Source: Tenericutes bacterium MO-XQ (GTDB lineage: Bacteria; Bacillota_I; Bacilli_A; Acholeplasmatales; Acholeplasmataceae). From it: a stretch of DNA of 64,000 nucleotides. Both the position numbers and the translations under genes were made by a program. The DNA lies in the NCBI GenBank assembly GCA_002838185.1, contig CP017948.1, positions 1,426,001 through 1,490,000 of the forward strand, in the 5' to 3' direction. Below the pieces are notes generated by a model. The model ran no database searches. It was not told where the DNA came from and saw nothing but the letters and a program-made list of their open reading frames with translations. Positions 25,857 to 34,704 of this stretch are shown in pieces; position 1 is the first letter of the stretch, and each line of letters starts with the position of its first letter.

Positions 25857-26817
25857 ATGATTTAATTTGATTTCTCCCTGCTTTTTTTGCTTGATACATA
25901 AGATCATCAACACGCTTAATAACATCATCAATTGTTTCTTGTGATTGATACTCAACAACACCCATACTTACTGAGATATGACCTACTTTCGGAATAAACA
26001 ACTTAGAAATGAGTTGATGAAGTCTTTGAGCAGTTTTTACTGCTCCTTTGATATCCGTATTTGGAAGCACTAAGAAAAACTCTTCTCCACCATACCTATA
26101 AATAAGGTCGCTTGATCTTTTGTCGTCCATAATAAGTTTAGTAAGAGTTACTAAAACATCATCTCCGACTAAATGACCATATCGATCATTAATTTTTTTG
26201 AAATGATCAATATCAAACATGATTAAAGCAAATGGGGTGGTCTCGTGAACTTTTAACTTGATTAAATCATCAAGTTTAATAAACAATAGTCTTCTATTAT
26301 AAGCATGTGTTAATGTGTCTCTTTCTGATAATTGAATAAGTTCAAGTTCGATTTTCTTAGACTCGCTTATGTCAAAAACAATGCCTTGTAACATGAGCGG
26401 TTTGCCACTTGAATCTCTTTTTGTTATTGTCCCTCTGTCGTAATACCATAAGTAATGTCCATCTTTATGTCTGATTCGATATTCAACTTCGTAAGCTTTT
26501 GTTTTCCCTGTTAAGTGGTCTCTCATATTTTGCATTACATTCTCATAGTCATCTGGATGTAGTTTTTCTGTGAAAAACTCAAATCCAACTTCACCAACTA
26601 CTACTGGATCATAACCGAGTTGAGAGACTTTTTTATCGTTGAAAACAACTTTATTTTGATTATATAACCAATACCATTGACCTAAATTACCTGCCCATGG
26701 AAACTCTACAAGAAATGAATCATTGTTAGAATCTAACTCCTTTTTTAATTGTTCTTCTAAGGTGTATATTTTCTTTATAAGATCTTCTTTGGTCCATTTG
26801 CTATATTGATTAGCCAT
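25855..26817 (-). CDS. PAS-GGDEF diguanylate cyclase
   Basis: 320 residues, soluble. A short coiled segment (10-30) precedes a PAS-PAC domain (about 40-152, ending VFDISESK). The GGDEF domain follows, with active site GGEEF at 243-247 and an intact inhibitory I-site RSSD at 234-237, exactly five residues upstream. It makes cyclic di-GMP and should be product-inhibited. The PAS domain may sense a ligand or redox state. No EAL or PilZ gene is in the window. Confidence 0.93.
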   Translation of the reverse strand: MANQYSKWTKEDLIKKIYTLEEQLKKELDSNNDSFLVEFPWAGNLGQWYWLYNQNKVVFNDKKVSQLGYDPVVVGEVGFEFFTEKLHPDDYENVMQNMRDHLTGKTKAYEVEYRIRHKDGHYLWYYDRGTITKRDSSGKPLMLQGIVFDISESKKIELELIQLSERDTLTHAYNRRLLFIKLDDLIKLKVHETTPFALIMFDIDHFKKINDRYGHLVGDDVLVTLTKLIMDDKRSSDLIYRYGGEEFFLVLPNTDIKGAVKTAQRLHQLISKLFIPKVGHISVSMGVVEYQSQETIDDVIKRVDDLMYQAKKAGRNQIKS

Positions 26818-26851
26818 ATAAATCTCCTTTCATACATCATAAAACATTTTT

Positions 26852-27073
26852 TTAAACGTAAAATTCTGTAATAAAAAAATAAATCAATACGATACTGAAT
26901 ACAAATAATATGATACCACCAAATATAACTGAGTGTTTGGCAATATCTGTATATTCTACATCACCCTTAATTCTAAAAAAATCTTTAAACCTTAAGACAA
27001 AAACTGGTTTAAATATAGATATAAAACTAAGTGTCCATAAAACTAAAGTGATAACAATAAGCTCTCCAAGCAT
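26852..27073 (-). CDS. small two-helix membrane protein, unknown
   Basis: 73 residues: hydrophobic helix 3-28, a charged loop with FKDFFRIKGDVEYTD, then a second helix 48-70. The ribosome site TAGGGGGAA lies before the ATG, supporting a real gene. The family is not recognised. Confidence 0.6.
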   Translation of the reverse strand: MLGELIVITLVLWTLSFISIFKPVFVLRFKDFFRIKGDVEYTDIAKHSVIFGGIILFVFSIVLIYFFITEFYV

Positions 27074-27135
27074 GATATTCCCCCTATATAATGTTTATAT
27101 TACTATTATATCATTAAAAAATATGATAAAAATAA

Positions 27136-27156
27136 AACTCCAAATGCATTGGAGTT
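27136..27156 (-). terminator. terminator of the DUF1295 gene
   Basis: 8-bp stem AACTCCAA/TTGGAGTT followed on the minus strand by a T-rich tract, 12 bp after the stop codon. Confidence 0.7.
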
Positions 27157-27167
27157 TTTATTTAAGT

Positions 27168-28049
27168 TTATTCAGTTTTTCCCCATGGAAAAATCATAGG
27201 AACTTTTTTGGTATAATCTTCCCAACCATCATATTTTGCCATATGTTTTTCTAGCATTGGTGTCGATATTTTAATTAAGACAGTACTCATTAACAATGGA
27301 GATATAACCATAATAATATAGTAAACAATACTTATGTTTGCATCTGTAAAAAACATTGAAAAACCAATCACATAAAGTCCAATCCAAATCGCAATTTCTC
27401 CAAAATAGTTTGGATGTCTTGTGACTGACCATAAACCTTTATCCATAAGTTTCTTTGTTTTTTTAGCAATATGTCTTCTAAGTTGTTCATCACCAACAAC
27501 TTCGAAGAATAGACCAGTTAACGCGATTAATAATCCAATAGCAACAATAATCATAGAGATGCCTTCAAATGCAAATTCATTAAACTTAATGATGTAATAG
27601 CTTGCAGCACCAACGATAAAATTGATGATGCCTTGGATCATAAACACTCTAAAGAATGCAATGATAACAACTTTATTACCCCATTCTTTACGCCATTGTG
27701 CATATCTGAAATCTTCAGGCTTTCCCCAATTCCTTTTAATCAGTCTACCAGATAACCTTACACCCCATAATGTAATGAATCCAGCAATGACATATGATAA
27801 CACTGTTGGGTTTTCAGTAACAAGAATTGTTGCCCAACTACCAAATACAAAGCCTAATCCCCAACCCATATCAACAATTGAGTTATCCTTAACGATTTGG
27901 GCAATTACAAAGAATACTGTAAAATATGCTAATACGATAAGCATCGGATATAATAATCCTTCATCTCCAAACTTCGTAAAACCGATAGTTGCAACCGCAA
28001 CTGTGATTGCTGCTAAAATTGTGTAAATAATAATTCTTTTAATATCCAT
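27168..28049 (-). CDS. DUF1295 / steroid 5-alpha-reductase-like membrane protein
   Basis: 293 residues with about eight hydrophobic helices. The C-terminal NADPH-type motif GLWSVTRHPNYFGEIAIW, and the final YDGWEDYTKKVPMIFPW, are diagnostic of DUF1295 proteins in the isoprenylcysteine methyltransferase/5-alpha-reductase superfamily. The substrate in bacteria is unknown, probably a lipid. The gene appears monocistronic, with GGTGGGA before the ATG. Confidence 0.8.
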   Translation of the reverse strand: MDIKRIIIYTILAAITVAVATIGFTKFGDEGLLYPMLIVLAYFTVFFVIAQIVKDNSIVDMGWGLGFVFGSWATILVTENPTVLSYVIAGFITLWGVRLSGRLIKRNWGKPEDFRYAQWRKEWGNKVVIIAFFRVFMIQGIINFIVGAASYYIIKFNEFAFEGISMIIVAIGLLIALTGLFFEVVGDEQLRRHIAKKTKKLMDKGLWSVTRHPNYFGEIAIWIGLYVIGFSMFFTDANISIVYYIIMVISPLLMSTVLIKISTPMLEKHMAKYDGWEDYTKKVPMIFPWGKTE

Positions 28050-28116
28050 AATCCCACCTCAATTTTTAGTATACCATGTTTAATTCTTATGTCATGTTTT
28101 ATGCATGGAAAAATCC

Positions 28117-29025
28117 TCAATAAATAGATTTGTAGTGCACGAAAGTTAAGTATATTTTTTCTCTTAATTTTTCAATATCTGTAACATTTTTAAAATAAGT
28201 TTTAATGGTTTGATATCCATACTCATGGATAAGTAAGCCATGAATAGTTAAACTCAATAATTCTTGAATATCCATGACTCCAAAAAATCCTTCTATGAAA
28301 TCTTTGTCAAAACTAAATGCATCAACGATTAAAGGTGCATATTCATAAATAAATGGAGCACAAACAGCATCTGCAAAATCCAATATATATACATCAAGTT
28401 GATCCGTAATGATGATGTTATCTTCTGTTAAATCACCGTGACAATATACTTTATTTGTTCTTGATATTTGTTTTAAAAACTGTTCTTGCACTTCCAAAAT
28501 TTCTTTTGGTGCGCCTGCCCATTTTGGACTATTAAGTGTTCGATCAATCACATTCATTTGATTCATATCATCACACTGATAGTTTAGTTTATTTACAATA
28601 TCCCTAAGCTTTTTGCCAATCTCTTTTTTTTGATTACTGTTTAGTGTTGATTTAATATCTCCTAATGTTTTGCCATCAATATATGCCATAATTAAATAAT
28701 TAAACTGATATTTATCTTTAACTGAACCTTTTTTAATGATATTAGATGTTAAAACTTTTCTTTTTTTAGCAATACTCACACCTTCAATTTCACCTAGAAA
28801 TTCTTTAGTGCTATCATAACCAGATTCGATAGGTGCAAATATTTTAATAACATAATCTCCAATCTTAAAAACACCATGTGTTCCAGGCTTTAATTTTTCT
28901 ATAGTACCTAAAGGTATATTTTCATCTGTTAATATAAAATTTATTAAGGGTTTAAAAGCTTCGATGTCATGATATACTTGACCCCAACTCTCCCAATCAT
29001 AAATCTCTTTGGTAAAAACATTCAT
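28117..29025 (-). CDS. APH-fold phosphotransferase
   Basis: 302 residues. The kinase-like motif VYCHGDLTEDNIII gives the catalytic HGD-N set, and YILDFADA supplies the metal-binding Asp. An N-terminal lobe has IGDYVIKIF with the ATP lysine. The family (PF01636) includes aminoglycoside, choline, homoserine and fructosamine kinases. The low similarity of the substrate lobe means drug resistance is not implied. It lies 10 bp downstream of another APH-fold gene and is probably co-transcribed with it. Confidence 0.8.
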   Translation of the reverse strand: MNVFTKEIYDWESWGQVYHDIEAFKPLINFILTDENIPLGTIEKLKPGTHGVFKIGDYVIKIFAPIESGYDSTKEFLGEIEGVSIAKKRKVLTSNIIKKGSVKDKYQFNYLIMAYIDGKTLGDIKSTLNSNQKKEIGKKLRDIVNKLNYQCDDMNQMNVIDRTLNSPKWAGAPKEILEVQEQFLKQISRTNKVYCHGDLTEDNIIITDQLDVYILDFADAVCAPFIYEYAPLIVDAFSFDKDFIEGFFGVMDIQELLSLTIHGLLIHEYGYQTIKTYFKNVTDIEKLREKIYLTFVHYKSIY

Positions 29026-29035
29026 GTGTTTTCTC

Positions 29036-29929
29036 CTATACTTTTTTTGTTTTATACCACTTAGGAATACTTATTTTTAAGTAATCATACCACTGAAGGA
29101 TTTCATGCATCTGATCAACCATGACTTGATACTCTGCTTCACTAATTTCTAATCCCCATACTAATGATGAAATAGTGTTGCTAGAAATATATAGTAACAA
29201 AAGTTCCCAAAATGTATCGGGTACTTGTTTCTCAAAATAGCCATCAATCATACCGCTTGCAAATGATGGAGCTTTTTGAGCTGACCATACAATTCGATTA
29301 AATTCTTCCCATGGATCTCCAAAATCGTAGCGATCAAAATCGATAATTTTAAGTTCATTTGAATCATTTATCATGAAATTACCAACATGATAATCACCAT
29401 GCTGAAAACATTGTGGTCTATCGTTTAACAAATATCTTTTTTGGTTCACATAGTGAATAAAAAGTTCTATTTCGTCTACTTTGAGATTGCTTTCTCTATA
29501 TTTTTTAATTTTACTATCAATTTTTTTATTAAATCTATTAGACCATGGTTCTAGATGGTTTGGTACCTCAATACGATGGATAGTTCGTAAATGGTTTCCT
29601 GAGACAATACCTAATTGATATTGTTCATTTTCATCAAAATCATCAATCATATCATTAAGATCATGCCCATCAATCCAAGAATAAAGCGCGTGTATGTCAC
29701 CATCAACGACACTCATTTTTATTGGTGAACAAATTGGAACCGAATATTTATCTAACTGATACATTATATCAAAAAGTTTTGTAATTCTATCTTTTAGTCT
29801 AATTTGTGATACTCTTAATAAGTATGGTTCTTGCCCAAGTATAACTTTATATTTAGTATCATTTGACCATCCTTTATTAACTTTTATCATTTCATTGTAG
29901 ATTGATTTCATTTTTGTCAAATATCCCAT
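29036..29929 (-). CDS. APH-fold phosphotransferase
   Basis: 297 residues. The catalytic block QHGDYHVGNFMI and metal Asp in LKIIDFDRYDFGDPWEEF place it among aminoglycoside-phosphotransferase-like small-molecule kinases. N-terminal KYKVILGQEPYLLRVS provides the ATP-binding strand. Its start overlaps the preceding lipoprotein-like gene by 13 bp; an ATG at 29911 is an alternative start. The substrate is unknown. With the gene at 28117-29025 it forms a tandem pair, of related fold but clearly diverged sequence. Confidence 0.8.
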   Translation of the reverse strand: MGYLTKMKSIYNEMIKVNKGWSNDTKYKVILGQEPYLLRVSQIRLKDRITKLFDIMYQLDKYSVPICSPIKMSVVDGDIHALYSWIDGHDLNDMIDDFDENEQYQLGIVSGNHLRTIHRIEVPNHLEPWSNRFNKKIDSKIKKYRESNLKVDEIELFIHYVNQKRYLLNDRPQCFQHGDYHVGNFMINDSNELKIIDFDRYDFGDPWEEFNRIVWSAQKAPSFASGMIDGYFEKQVPDTFWELLLLYISSNTISSLVWGLEISEAEYQVMVDQMHEILQWYDYLKISIPKWYKTKKV

Positions 29930-30603
29930 CTTTCTATACTAACACTAAAACCCATACCATCAAATTGGATTAGTACATAATAATACTCATCAATAGACAT
30001 GTTATCATAATTATATCCTTTTAGAGATATAGATTCATTTAAATCATCAATTTCGACATACTCATTGTTAAAAACTTCATAAAATTGTTTATAATCAATA
30101 AAAGAATCAAACCCACTTATATTCATATCAGAATACAGATAATATGAGTCATTAGTTAGAAATTGATCTGGTATGAACTGAAAAATCAAATCAACTTCTG
30201 AATTCCACACTTCTGAAATACATGGTGTAAGACTAAATGAGTCATCAACATTATTCTTCAAGTAAAAACATTGATTATTTAGTTCGAAAGTATAAAGACT
30301 AATTTCACCATTAGTCACTGTAGTTTTTTTGGAAAAAGCTTTATAGTAGTTTTCACTCGACAATAATACAGTATTTAAAAACTCCTCTTTATTGTTCAAC
30401 CAAAAAACAGTCTGATTGAAATGATCATCAATCGAAATATTTATTTCATCGACGTTAGTCTCTATTAACTCAAATACAAAACTCCTATCAAATGATTCTA
30501 CATATATTAATTCTTCATCATCAAATAACAGAATATAGAAAATAAATCCTGATATTAAGCCTAAAAACACTATACTCATTATTACAATTGTACTTTTTTT
30601 CAT
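29917..30603 (-). CDS. membrane-anchored extracytoplasmic protein, unknown
   Basis: 228 residues. An N-terminal KK plus a hydrophobic helix (6-26) without a lipobox cysteine predicts a signal anchor. The rest is rich in acidic and aromatic residues (DELNESISLK, DEYYYVLIQFDG) and contains two Cys residues (about 118 and 134) that could pair outside the cell. GGAGGAAT precedes the ATG. No recognisable family. Overlap with the APH-fold gene suggests co-expression. Confidence 0.6.
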   Translation of the reverse strand: MKKSTIVIMSIVFLGLISGFIFYILLFDDEELIYVESFDRSFVFELIETNVDEINISIDDHFNQTVFWLNNKEEFLNTVLLSSENYYKAFSKKTTVTNGEISLYTFELNNQCFYLKNNVDDSFSLTPCISEVWNSEVDLIFQFIPDQFLTNDSYYLYSDMNISGFDSFIDYKQFYEVFNNEYVEIDDLNESISLKGYNYDNMSIDEYYYVLIQFDGMGFSVSIERWDI

Positions 30604-30626
30604 AAACTATTCCTCCAAATTTACAC

Positions 30627-31676
30627 TTAATCTTTTACAAGATTTAGTAATTGGATATTCTTATAAATAACTTCCTTACCTACTTGTTCTGATGTTATAA
30701 AACCTTCTTTTTCAAGAAGTTTTAAATACTTCGTTGCTGTCGCTCTAGAAATGCCGATATCATCTCTAAAGAATTCATTCTTTGTATACATATGAGAAAA
30801 TAAATGTTCTACTATCTCATAGCTATAAATGTCAGGAAGTCTCTCTCTCATTTCTCTTTTTGTAAGTTCAATAGATTGATTAATTCGTAAAATAAGATCA
30901 ACAGTATGTTGAGATGTTTCAGAAATACCTTTTAATATGTACATAACGAAATCTTCAATATAAATTAGATTTTCATTACATTTTCTCAATAACTCATAGT
31001 ATTTATCTTTATACTCAATAATATACTTGCTTAAGTATAAAATAGGTTGGTGAATTTTTTCTTTTAAAACTAAATATAGAATATTTAATATTCTCCCGGT
31101 TCTCCCATTACCATCATAAAATGGATGAATACTTTCAAATTGAAAATGAATGAGCGCTAATTGAATAAGTGGATCATAGTCTTCATTTTCATTGATAAAT
31201 ATTTCTAAATTTTGCAGTAAGTCTCTAATCTCGGTTTTTTCTTGCGGTGGAGTATGTACAATTTCATTGTTTTTATCGTTCATAATTACAGTTCCTGGTA
31301 ACTTTCTAATACCACCTTTGTTTGGCTCAATGATATTTTGAATATCTACGAGAATATTCGTGCTTATAAATCCTTTTTGCTTAATAAGTTCTAAACCATA
31401 TTCTATCGCTTTCTTGTAATTAATAACTTCTTTGGGTTTACCACCTAATGGTGTCTTAGTAACAATTTCTTTGAAAATTTCATCATAAGTAGTAATAATG
31501 TTTTCAATTGCAGATGAGTCTTTTGATTCACTTAAATTTATCAAACTTAAAACTACAGTCGGATTAGGTAACAATTTCAAGATGCCTTTTAGTTCACCAA
31601 TATGATGATTTGCAGCATTTAATTGTTTAAGTATCTCAACTTTATTTAGATTGATACTAAAAGGTAATTTATTCAT
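30627..31676 (-). CDS. Fic-domain AMP-transferase with winged-helix C-terminus
   Basis: 349 residues. The complete Fic active site HPFYDGNGRTGR lies at 184-195, so the enzyme should be catalytically competent. The inhibitory motif [ST]xxxE[GN] is present on the N-terminal side as SSAIEN (54-59, Glu58), making this a class II, self-inhibited Fic protein. The C-terminus (about 280-345) is a winged helix (FRDDIGISRATATKYLKLL) that could bind its own promoter. It transfers AMP, or another nucleotide group, to protein hydroxyls; the target is unknown. The ribosome site CGAGGTG precedes the ATG. Confidence 0.88.
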   Translation of the reverse strand: MNKLPFSINLNKVEILKQLNAANHHIGELKGILKLLPNPTVVLSLINLSESKDSSAIENIITTYDEIFKEIVTKTPLGGKPKEVINYKKAIEYGLELIKQKGFISTNILVDIQNIIEPNKGGIRKLPGTVIMNDKNNEIVHTPPQEKTEIRDLLQNLEIFINENEDYDPLIQLALIHFQFESIHPFYDGNGRTGRILNILYLVLKEKIHQPILYLSKYIIEYKDKYYELLRKCNENLIYIEDFVMYILKGISETSQHTVDLILRINQSIELTKREMRERLPDIYSYEIVEHLFSHMYTKNEFFRDDIGISRATATKYLKLLEKEGFITSEQVGKEVIYKNIQLLNLVKD

Positions 31677-31686
31677 AAAAACACCT

Positions 31687-31788
31687 CGTGACTAATTTTT
31701 TATTTATTTTATCCTCGTATGTATCATATCACAAGTATTTAGTCACGTCAAGTTAACGAGGATAGTTTATTGGTTATTTTATCCTTGT
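31687..31788 (-). promoter_or_regulatory. fic promoter with nested inverted and direct repeats (candidate self-operator)
   Basis: Minus-strand TTGACG (31751-31746), 17-bp spacer, TATGAT (31728-31723). A perfect 9-bp inverted repeat CGTGACTAA (31687-31695) / TTAGTCACG (31739-31747) brackets the start site, one arm on the -35 box and the other beside the ribosome site. A 15-bp element TTATTTTATCCTCGT (31704-31718) recurs with one change at 31774-31788, and its inverse ACGAGGATA lies at 31756-31764. Confidence 0.6.
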
Positions 31789-32019
31789 TTTGTTATTTTC
31801 ATAATTGTATTGAATTTGATATTTGACTATATCGTTAATAAGAAGAAAAAAAGATGCCTTTAAAAAAGAGATATTTAAATTATTGTATGGTCATTGATAG
31901 GCTTTAAATTATTGTATGGTATACCATATGATATTTGAAAGGCCTATTTTTGTTTGAAAAAAAAGGAAGCCCTATCTTATACTATAATTAACTGTCATAA
32001 CTATAGAAAAGGGGGCTTC

Positions 32020-33315
32020 ATGAAACATGATACCATAAATATTTTACATTTAGAACGCTATAGAAATGAGATCGAACTTCTAGAAACTAGAATTGAATCT
32101 AATTTTTTAATTGTAGAGATTAAATTTAAGAAACGTGATATGCAATGTCCAGTTTGTCAAAATACACATCTTAGATTTTTAGAGTATAAATATAAAAAGA
32201 TTATCCATTCAATTTCTACAAATCAACCTTGTAAGCTTAGGATTCATCAAAGAAGATATCAGTGTAGGCAATGCATGAAAACTTTTAGTGAACACAATTT
32301 GATTTCAGATCCATTTGAAAATATAAGTCTATATACGAAAGTGTCAATTCTAAATTATCTTAAAGACTATAATCACACGTTTACTTCAGCTTCACATCAC
32401 TACTATGTTTCTATACAAACTGTGATGAATATTTTTGATCGCTATGTCGAAGCTAAGCGAAGACTATTTCCAAAAGTCGTTAATATAGATGAAGTATTCA
32501 TATCTAGAGCACATGCATATAAGTATGCATGTGTACTTTATGACTTCACCTATAAAAAGATTATCGATGTTCTACCTACAAGACATAAACATTACTTGAT
32601 TCAATATTTCTCAAGAGTGCCTAAGAGCGAGCTTAATCAGATAGAAGTCGTAATTATGGATATGTGGACCTCATATAAAGAAGTTGTCAATTTATGTCTG
32701 CCACACGCTAAAATCGCTGTTGATTCATTTCATATAATTAGAATCTTAAATGAAATCATCAAACGTATTAGAATTGATACGATGAATAAATACAGATTAA
32801 ATAAAAGTGCACCTGAGCATGATGATATGTATTATTATATGTTGAAAAAATTTCATTATTTTTTTGTCAAAAACTATGAAGACATTTATGATGGAAGAAT
32901 CAGGATTCAAAAACTCAATACCTACTGGCATAAGTCTGAAATTTTGAATTATCTATTACTCATTGATGATGATTTAAAATCCGCCTATAAACTTAAAGAA
33001 AAGTATCGAGAGTTTAATTTAACAGCAGAGTATGAATCATGTGATATGGAATTAGAACAGCTCATCCATGCGTTTAGGAATCATAAGTTATCTGGATTAA
33101 GATCTTTCGGTAGAACTTTAAATAAGTGGAAAACAGAAATCAAAAACTCATTTTTAATATATGATCATAGAAGAATCTCAAATGGTCCCATTGAATCAGT
33201 CAATAATAAAATTAAAACGATTATTAAGACTTCCAATGGTATTAAGTCTTTTGATAGACTTAGAAATAAGATCATGTATTCAATAAACAAGGATATTCCA
33301 ATAAAAAGTAAATAA
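32020..33315 (+). CDS. ISL3-family transposase
   Basis: 431 residues from the ATG at 32020, selected because AAAAGGGGG lies 5 bp upstream; a longer frame from 31954 lacks a ribosome site. The N-terminal zinc finger has CPVCQNTH and CRQC (about 34-85). A helix-turn-helix follows, then the DDE core with NIDEVF, VVIMDMW and the C-terminal NGPIESVNNKIK. No frame disruption is visible, so it may be active. Confidence 0.9.
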   Translation: MKHDTINILHLERYRNEIELLETRIESNFLIVEIKFKKRDMQCPVCQNTHLRFLEYKYKKIIHSISTNQPCKLRIHQRRYQCRQCMKTFSEHNLISDPFENISLYTKVSILNYLKDYNHTFTSASHHYYVSIQTVMNIFDRYVEAKRRLFPKVVNIDEVFISRAHAYKYACVLYDFTYKKIIDVLPTRHKHYLIQYFSRVPKSELNQIEVVIMDMWTSYKEVVNLCLPHAKIAVDSFHIIRILNEIIKRIRIDTMNKYRLNKSAPEHDDMYYYMLKKFHYFFVKNYEDIYDGRIRIQKLNTYWHKSEILNYLLLIDDDLKSAYKLKEKYREFNLTAEYESCDMELEQLIHAFRNHKLSGLRSFGRTLNKWKTEIKNSFLIYDHRRISNGPIESVNNKIKTIIKTSNGIKSFDRLRNKIMYSINKDIPIKSK

Positions 33316-33336
33316 TCAATCGTTATGGCAGTAAAA

Positions 33337-33360
33337 AAGGCACTTCATGTGAAGTGCCTT
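33337..33360 (+). terminator. terminator of the ISL3 transposase gene
   Basis: 10-bp perfect stem AAGGCACTTC/GAAGTGCCTT with a 4-base loop, 22 bp after the stop codon. The T-tract is short. Confidence 0.6.
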
Positions 33361-33484
33361 TACCTTACCATACTATTTTTTAAAGGTCATTTGACCATAC
33401 TATTTTGGAAAGGTCTATTTAGTCTTTACCATACTATTTTTTAAAGACCCTAAAAAAGCATCTCTATAATTTATACATTGTCTT

Positions 33485-33658
33485 GTCATAACCAAGTTTG
33501 TGCCACTTTTGAGGTTGTCACAACCAAGTTTGCTATGTTGTAAGTATGGAGTTTATTTTATTGAATAAAAATTCCATTAACCCATAGTACATTTGATTAT
33601 CATTTTATCACAACCAAATTTATGCCTGTTTTGAGGTTTTCACAATCAAGTTTACTAT
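33485..33658. repeat. duplicated ~52-bp repeat module, each with two CACAACCAAGTTT iterons
   Basis: The stretch 33316-33730 has no gene. Besides the ISL3 end it contains two diverged copies of a 52-bp module (33485-33536 and 33607-33658). Each is built as AACCAAGTTTG..CC..TTTTGAGGTT..CACAACCAAGTTT, with iterons 32-33 bp apart, all in one orientation. They may be the multi-repeat end of a lost insertion sequence or a binding array upstream of nothing now present. I cannot assign a function. Confidence 0.6.
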
Positions 33659-33730
33659 TAACACACATTGGTTTTATCCTCAAAATATCTTTTAATAGAG
33701 AAAACAGTTCTTGTAGGAACCCCTAAGTAA

Positions 33731-34654
33731 TCACCAGATAAAATACTTAATTATGTTTGAAGCAAAATATGATTCAATTGTTTGACTGATATAATCAAAA
33801 TTATTACGATAATATACCTCTATTTCACATGTTTTCATAATGTATTTTGACATTTCCTCTAAATAAATTAGATCCTCAAAACCCATACTCAACCCCATAA
33901 ATACTATTTTATCTATGTGAGATATTTTTTTAAACCAAACATGATTATCCTCAATAATCCTTTTTGAGTTCTTATGGTACTTTCTATATAAGAATTCATA
34001 AGTTGAGTTAATACTTTCTCTTACTTCCACAGACCTTATATCTTCATCAGAAGTTTGATCCCCATTCTGATCTATATATAACTCATATGGATCAGAATAT
34101 GGTAAACAAAACTTGTCATTATGTCCCAATATAAATTCTGATTCTATCTGACCGTGAATATGCAAAATATTATTGTTATCAATCTTGTATATTCGTTGGA
34201 GAGTGTCAGTATAATTAAAGGTAATAAATATGTCGTCACTTTCAAATCTAATATTGGGATCTGCTTCAACTTTTGAAAAATTAATCGATTTAACCCAAAT
34301 GTCAAAATATTCTTTTAGTTTAATAGGAATCAACAATTCTTTTGCCTCAATATCAGCGTATAATTTTGGATCATGCCAATAAGATGCTCTGTCCATATCA
34401 TCTTCAGCACCATCAAATGCATTTTGAAATGATTGCTCATAATCAAATTCAGATATAGTTTTTAGCATTTCTTCCAAAGTTGACCACCACTGAATTTCAT
34501 CTGGGTGGCATCCTCTTTCTTCGAATATGTAATCTATCTTCTGAATTAAACCTGCATCTAGATTTCTTACAAACTTTTTGAAACTAAAATAATCAGTAGG
34601 TAGATTATGATGCAGATCAAAACCATTACCTATAATATAAATTTTTTTACACAT
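33731..34654 (-). CDS. AbiH-like abortive infection protein
   Basis: 307 residues. The N-terminus KKIYIIGNGFDLHHNLPTDY has the glycine-rich, nucleotide-binding-like signature of the AbiH family (PF14253), first seen as a lactococcal phage-resistance protein. Other family segments are ITFNYTDTLQRIY and HIHG(Q)IE. The mechanism is unknown. GAGGA precedes the ATG. It follows the large ATPase gene by 50 bp on the same strand with no terminator between, so it is probably the second gene of a two-gene defence operon. Confidence 0.83.
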   Translation of the reverse strand: MCKKIYIIGNGFDLHHNLPTDYFSFKKFVRNLDAGLIQKIDYIFEERGCHPDEIQWWSTLEEMLKTISEFDYEQSFQNAFDGAEDDMDRASYWHDPKLYADIEAKELLIPIKLKEYFDIWVKSINFSKVEADPNIRFESDDIFITFNYTDTLQRIYKIDNNNILHIHGQIESEFILGHNDKFCLPYSDPYELYIDQNGDQTSDEDIRSVEVRESINSTYEFLYRKYHKNSKRIIEDNHVWFKKISHIDKIVFMGLSMGFEDLIYLEEMSKYIMKTCEIEVYYRNNFDYISQTIESYFASNIIKYFIW

Positions 34655-34704
34655 ATCGAGAGTTCCTCATTTCAAGTACAGCATCAAAATCTTCATAATT
34701 TCAT

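Larger units (their letters stand above)
31860..33449 (+). mobile_element. ISL3-family insertion sequence with iterated ends
   Basis: One transposase gene is bounded by repeated end motifs. On the left, TTTAAATTATTGTATGGT occurs at 31874-31891 and 31903-31920, followed by an inverted relative (ACCATATGATATTTG) at about 31923. On the right, ACCATACTATTTT.. units of about 22 bp occur at 33367, 33394 and 33428. Outermost right and left units are inverted relative to one another. Exact ends and a target duplication could not be fixed, so the boundaries are approximate. Confidence 0.75.

Noticed and set aside
28117-29929. Aminoglycoside resistance genes
   Set aside because: Both have the APH fold, but the family covers many metabolic kinases and nothing shows drug specificity or mobility.
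33485-33658. CRISPR array
   Set aside because: Only two imperfect modules with internal iterons, irregular spacing and no cas genes.
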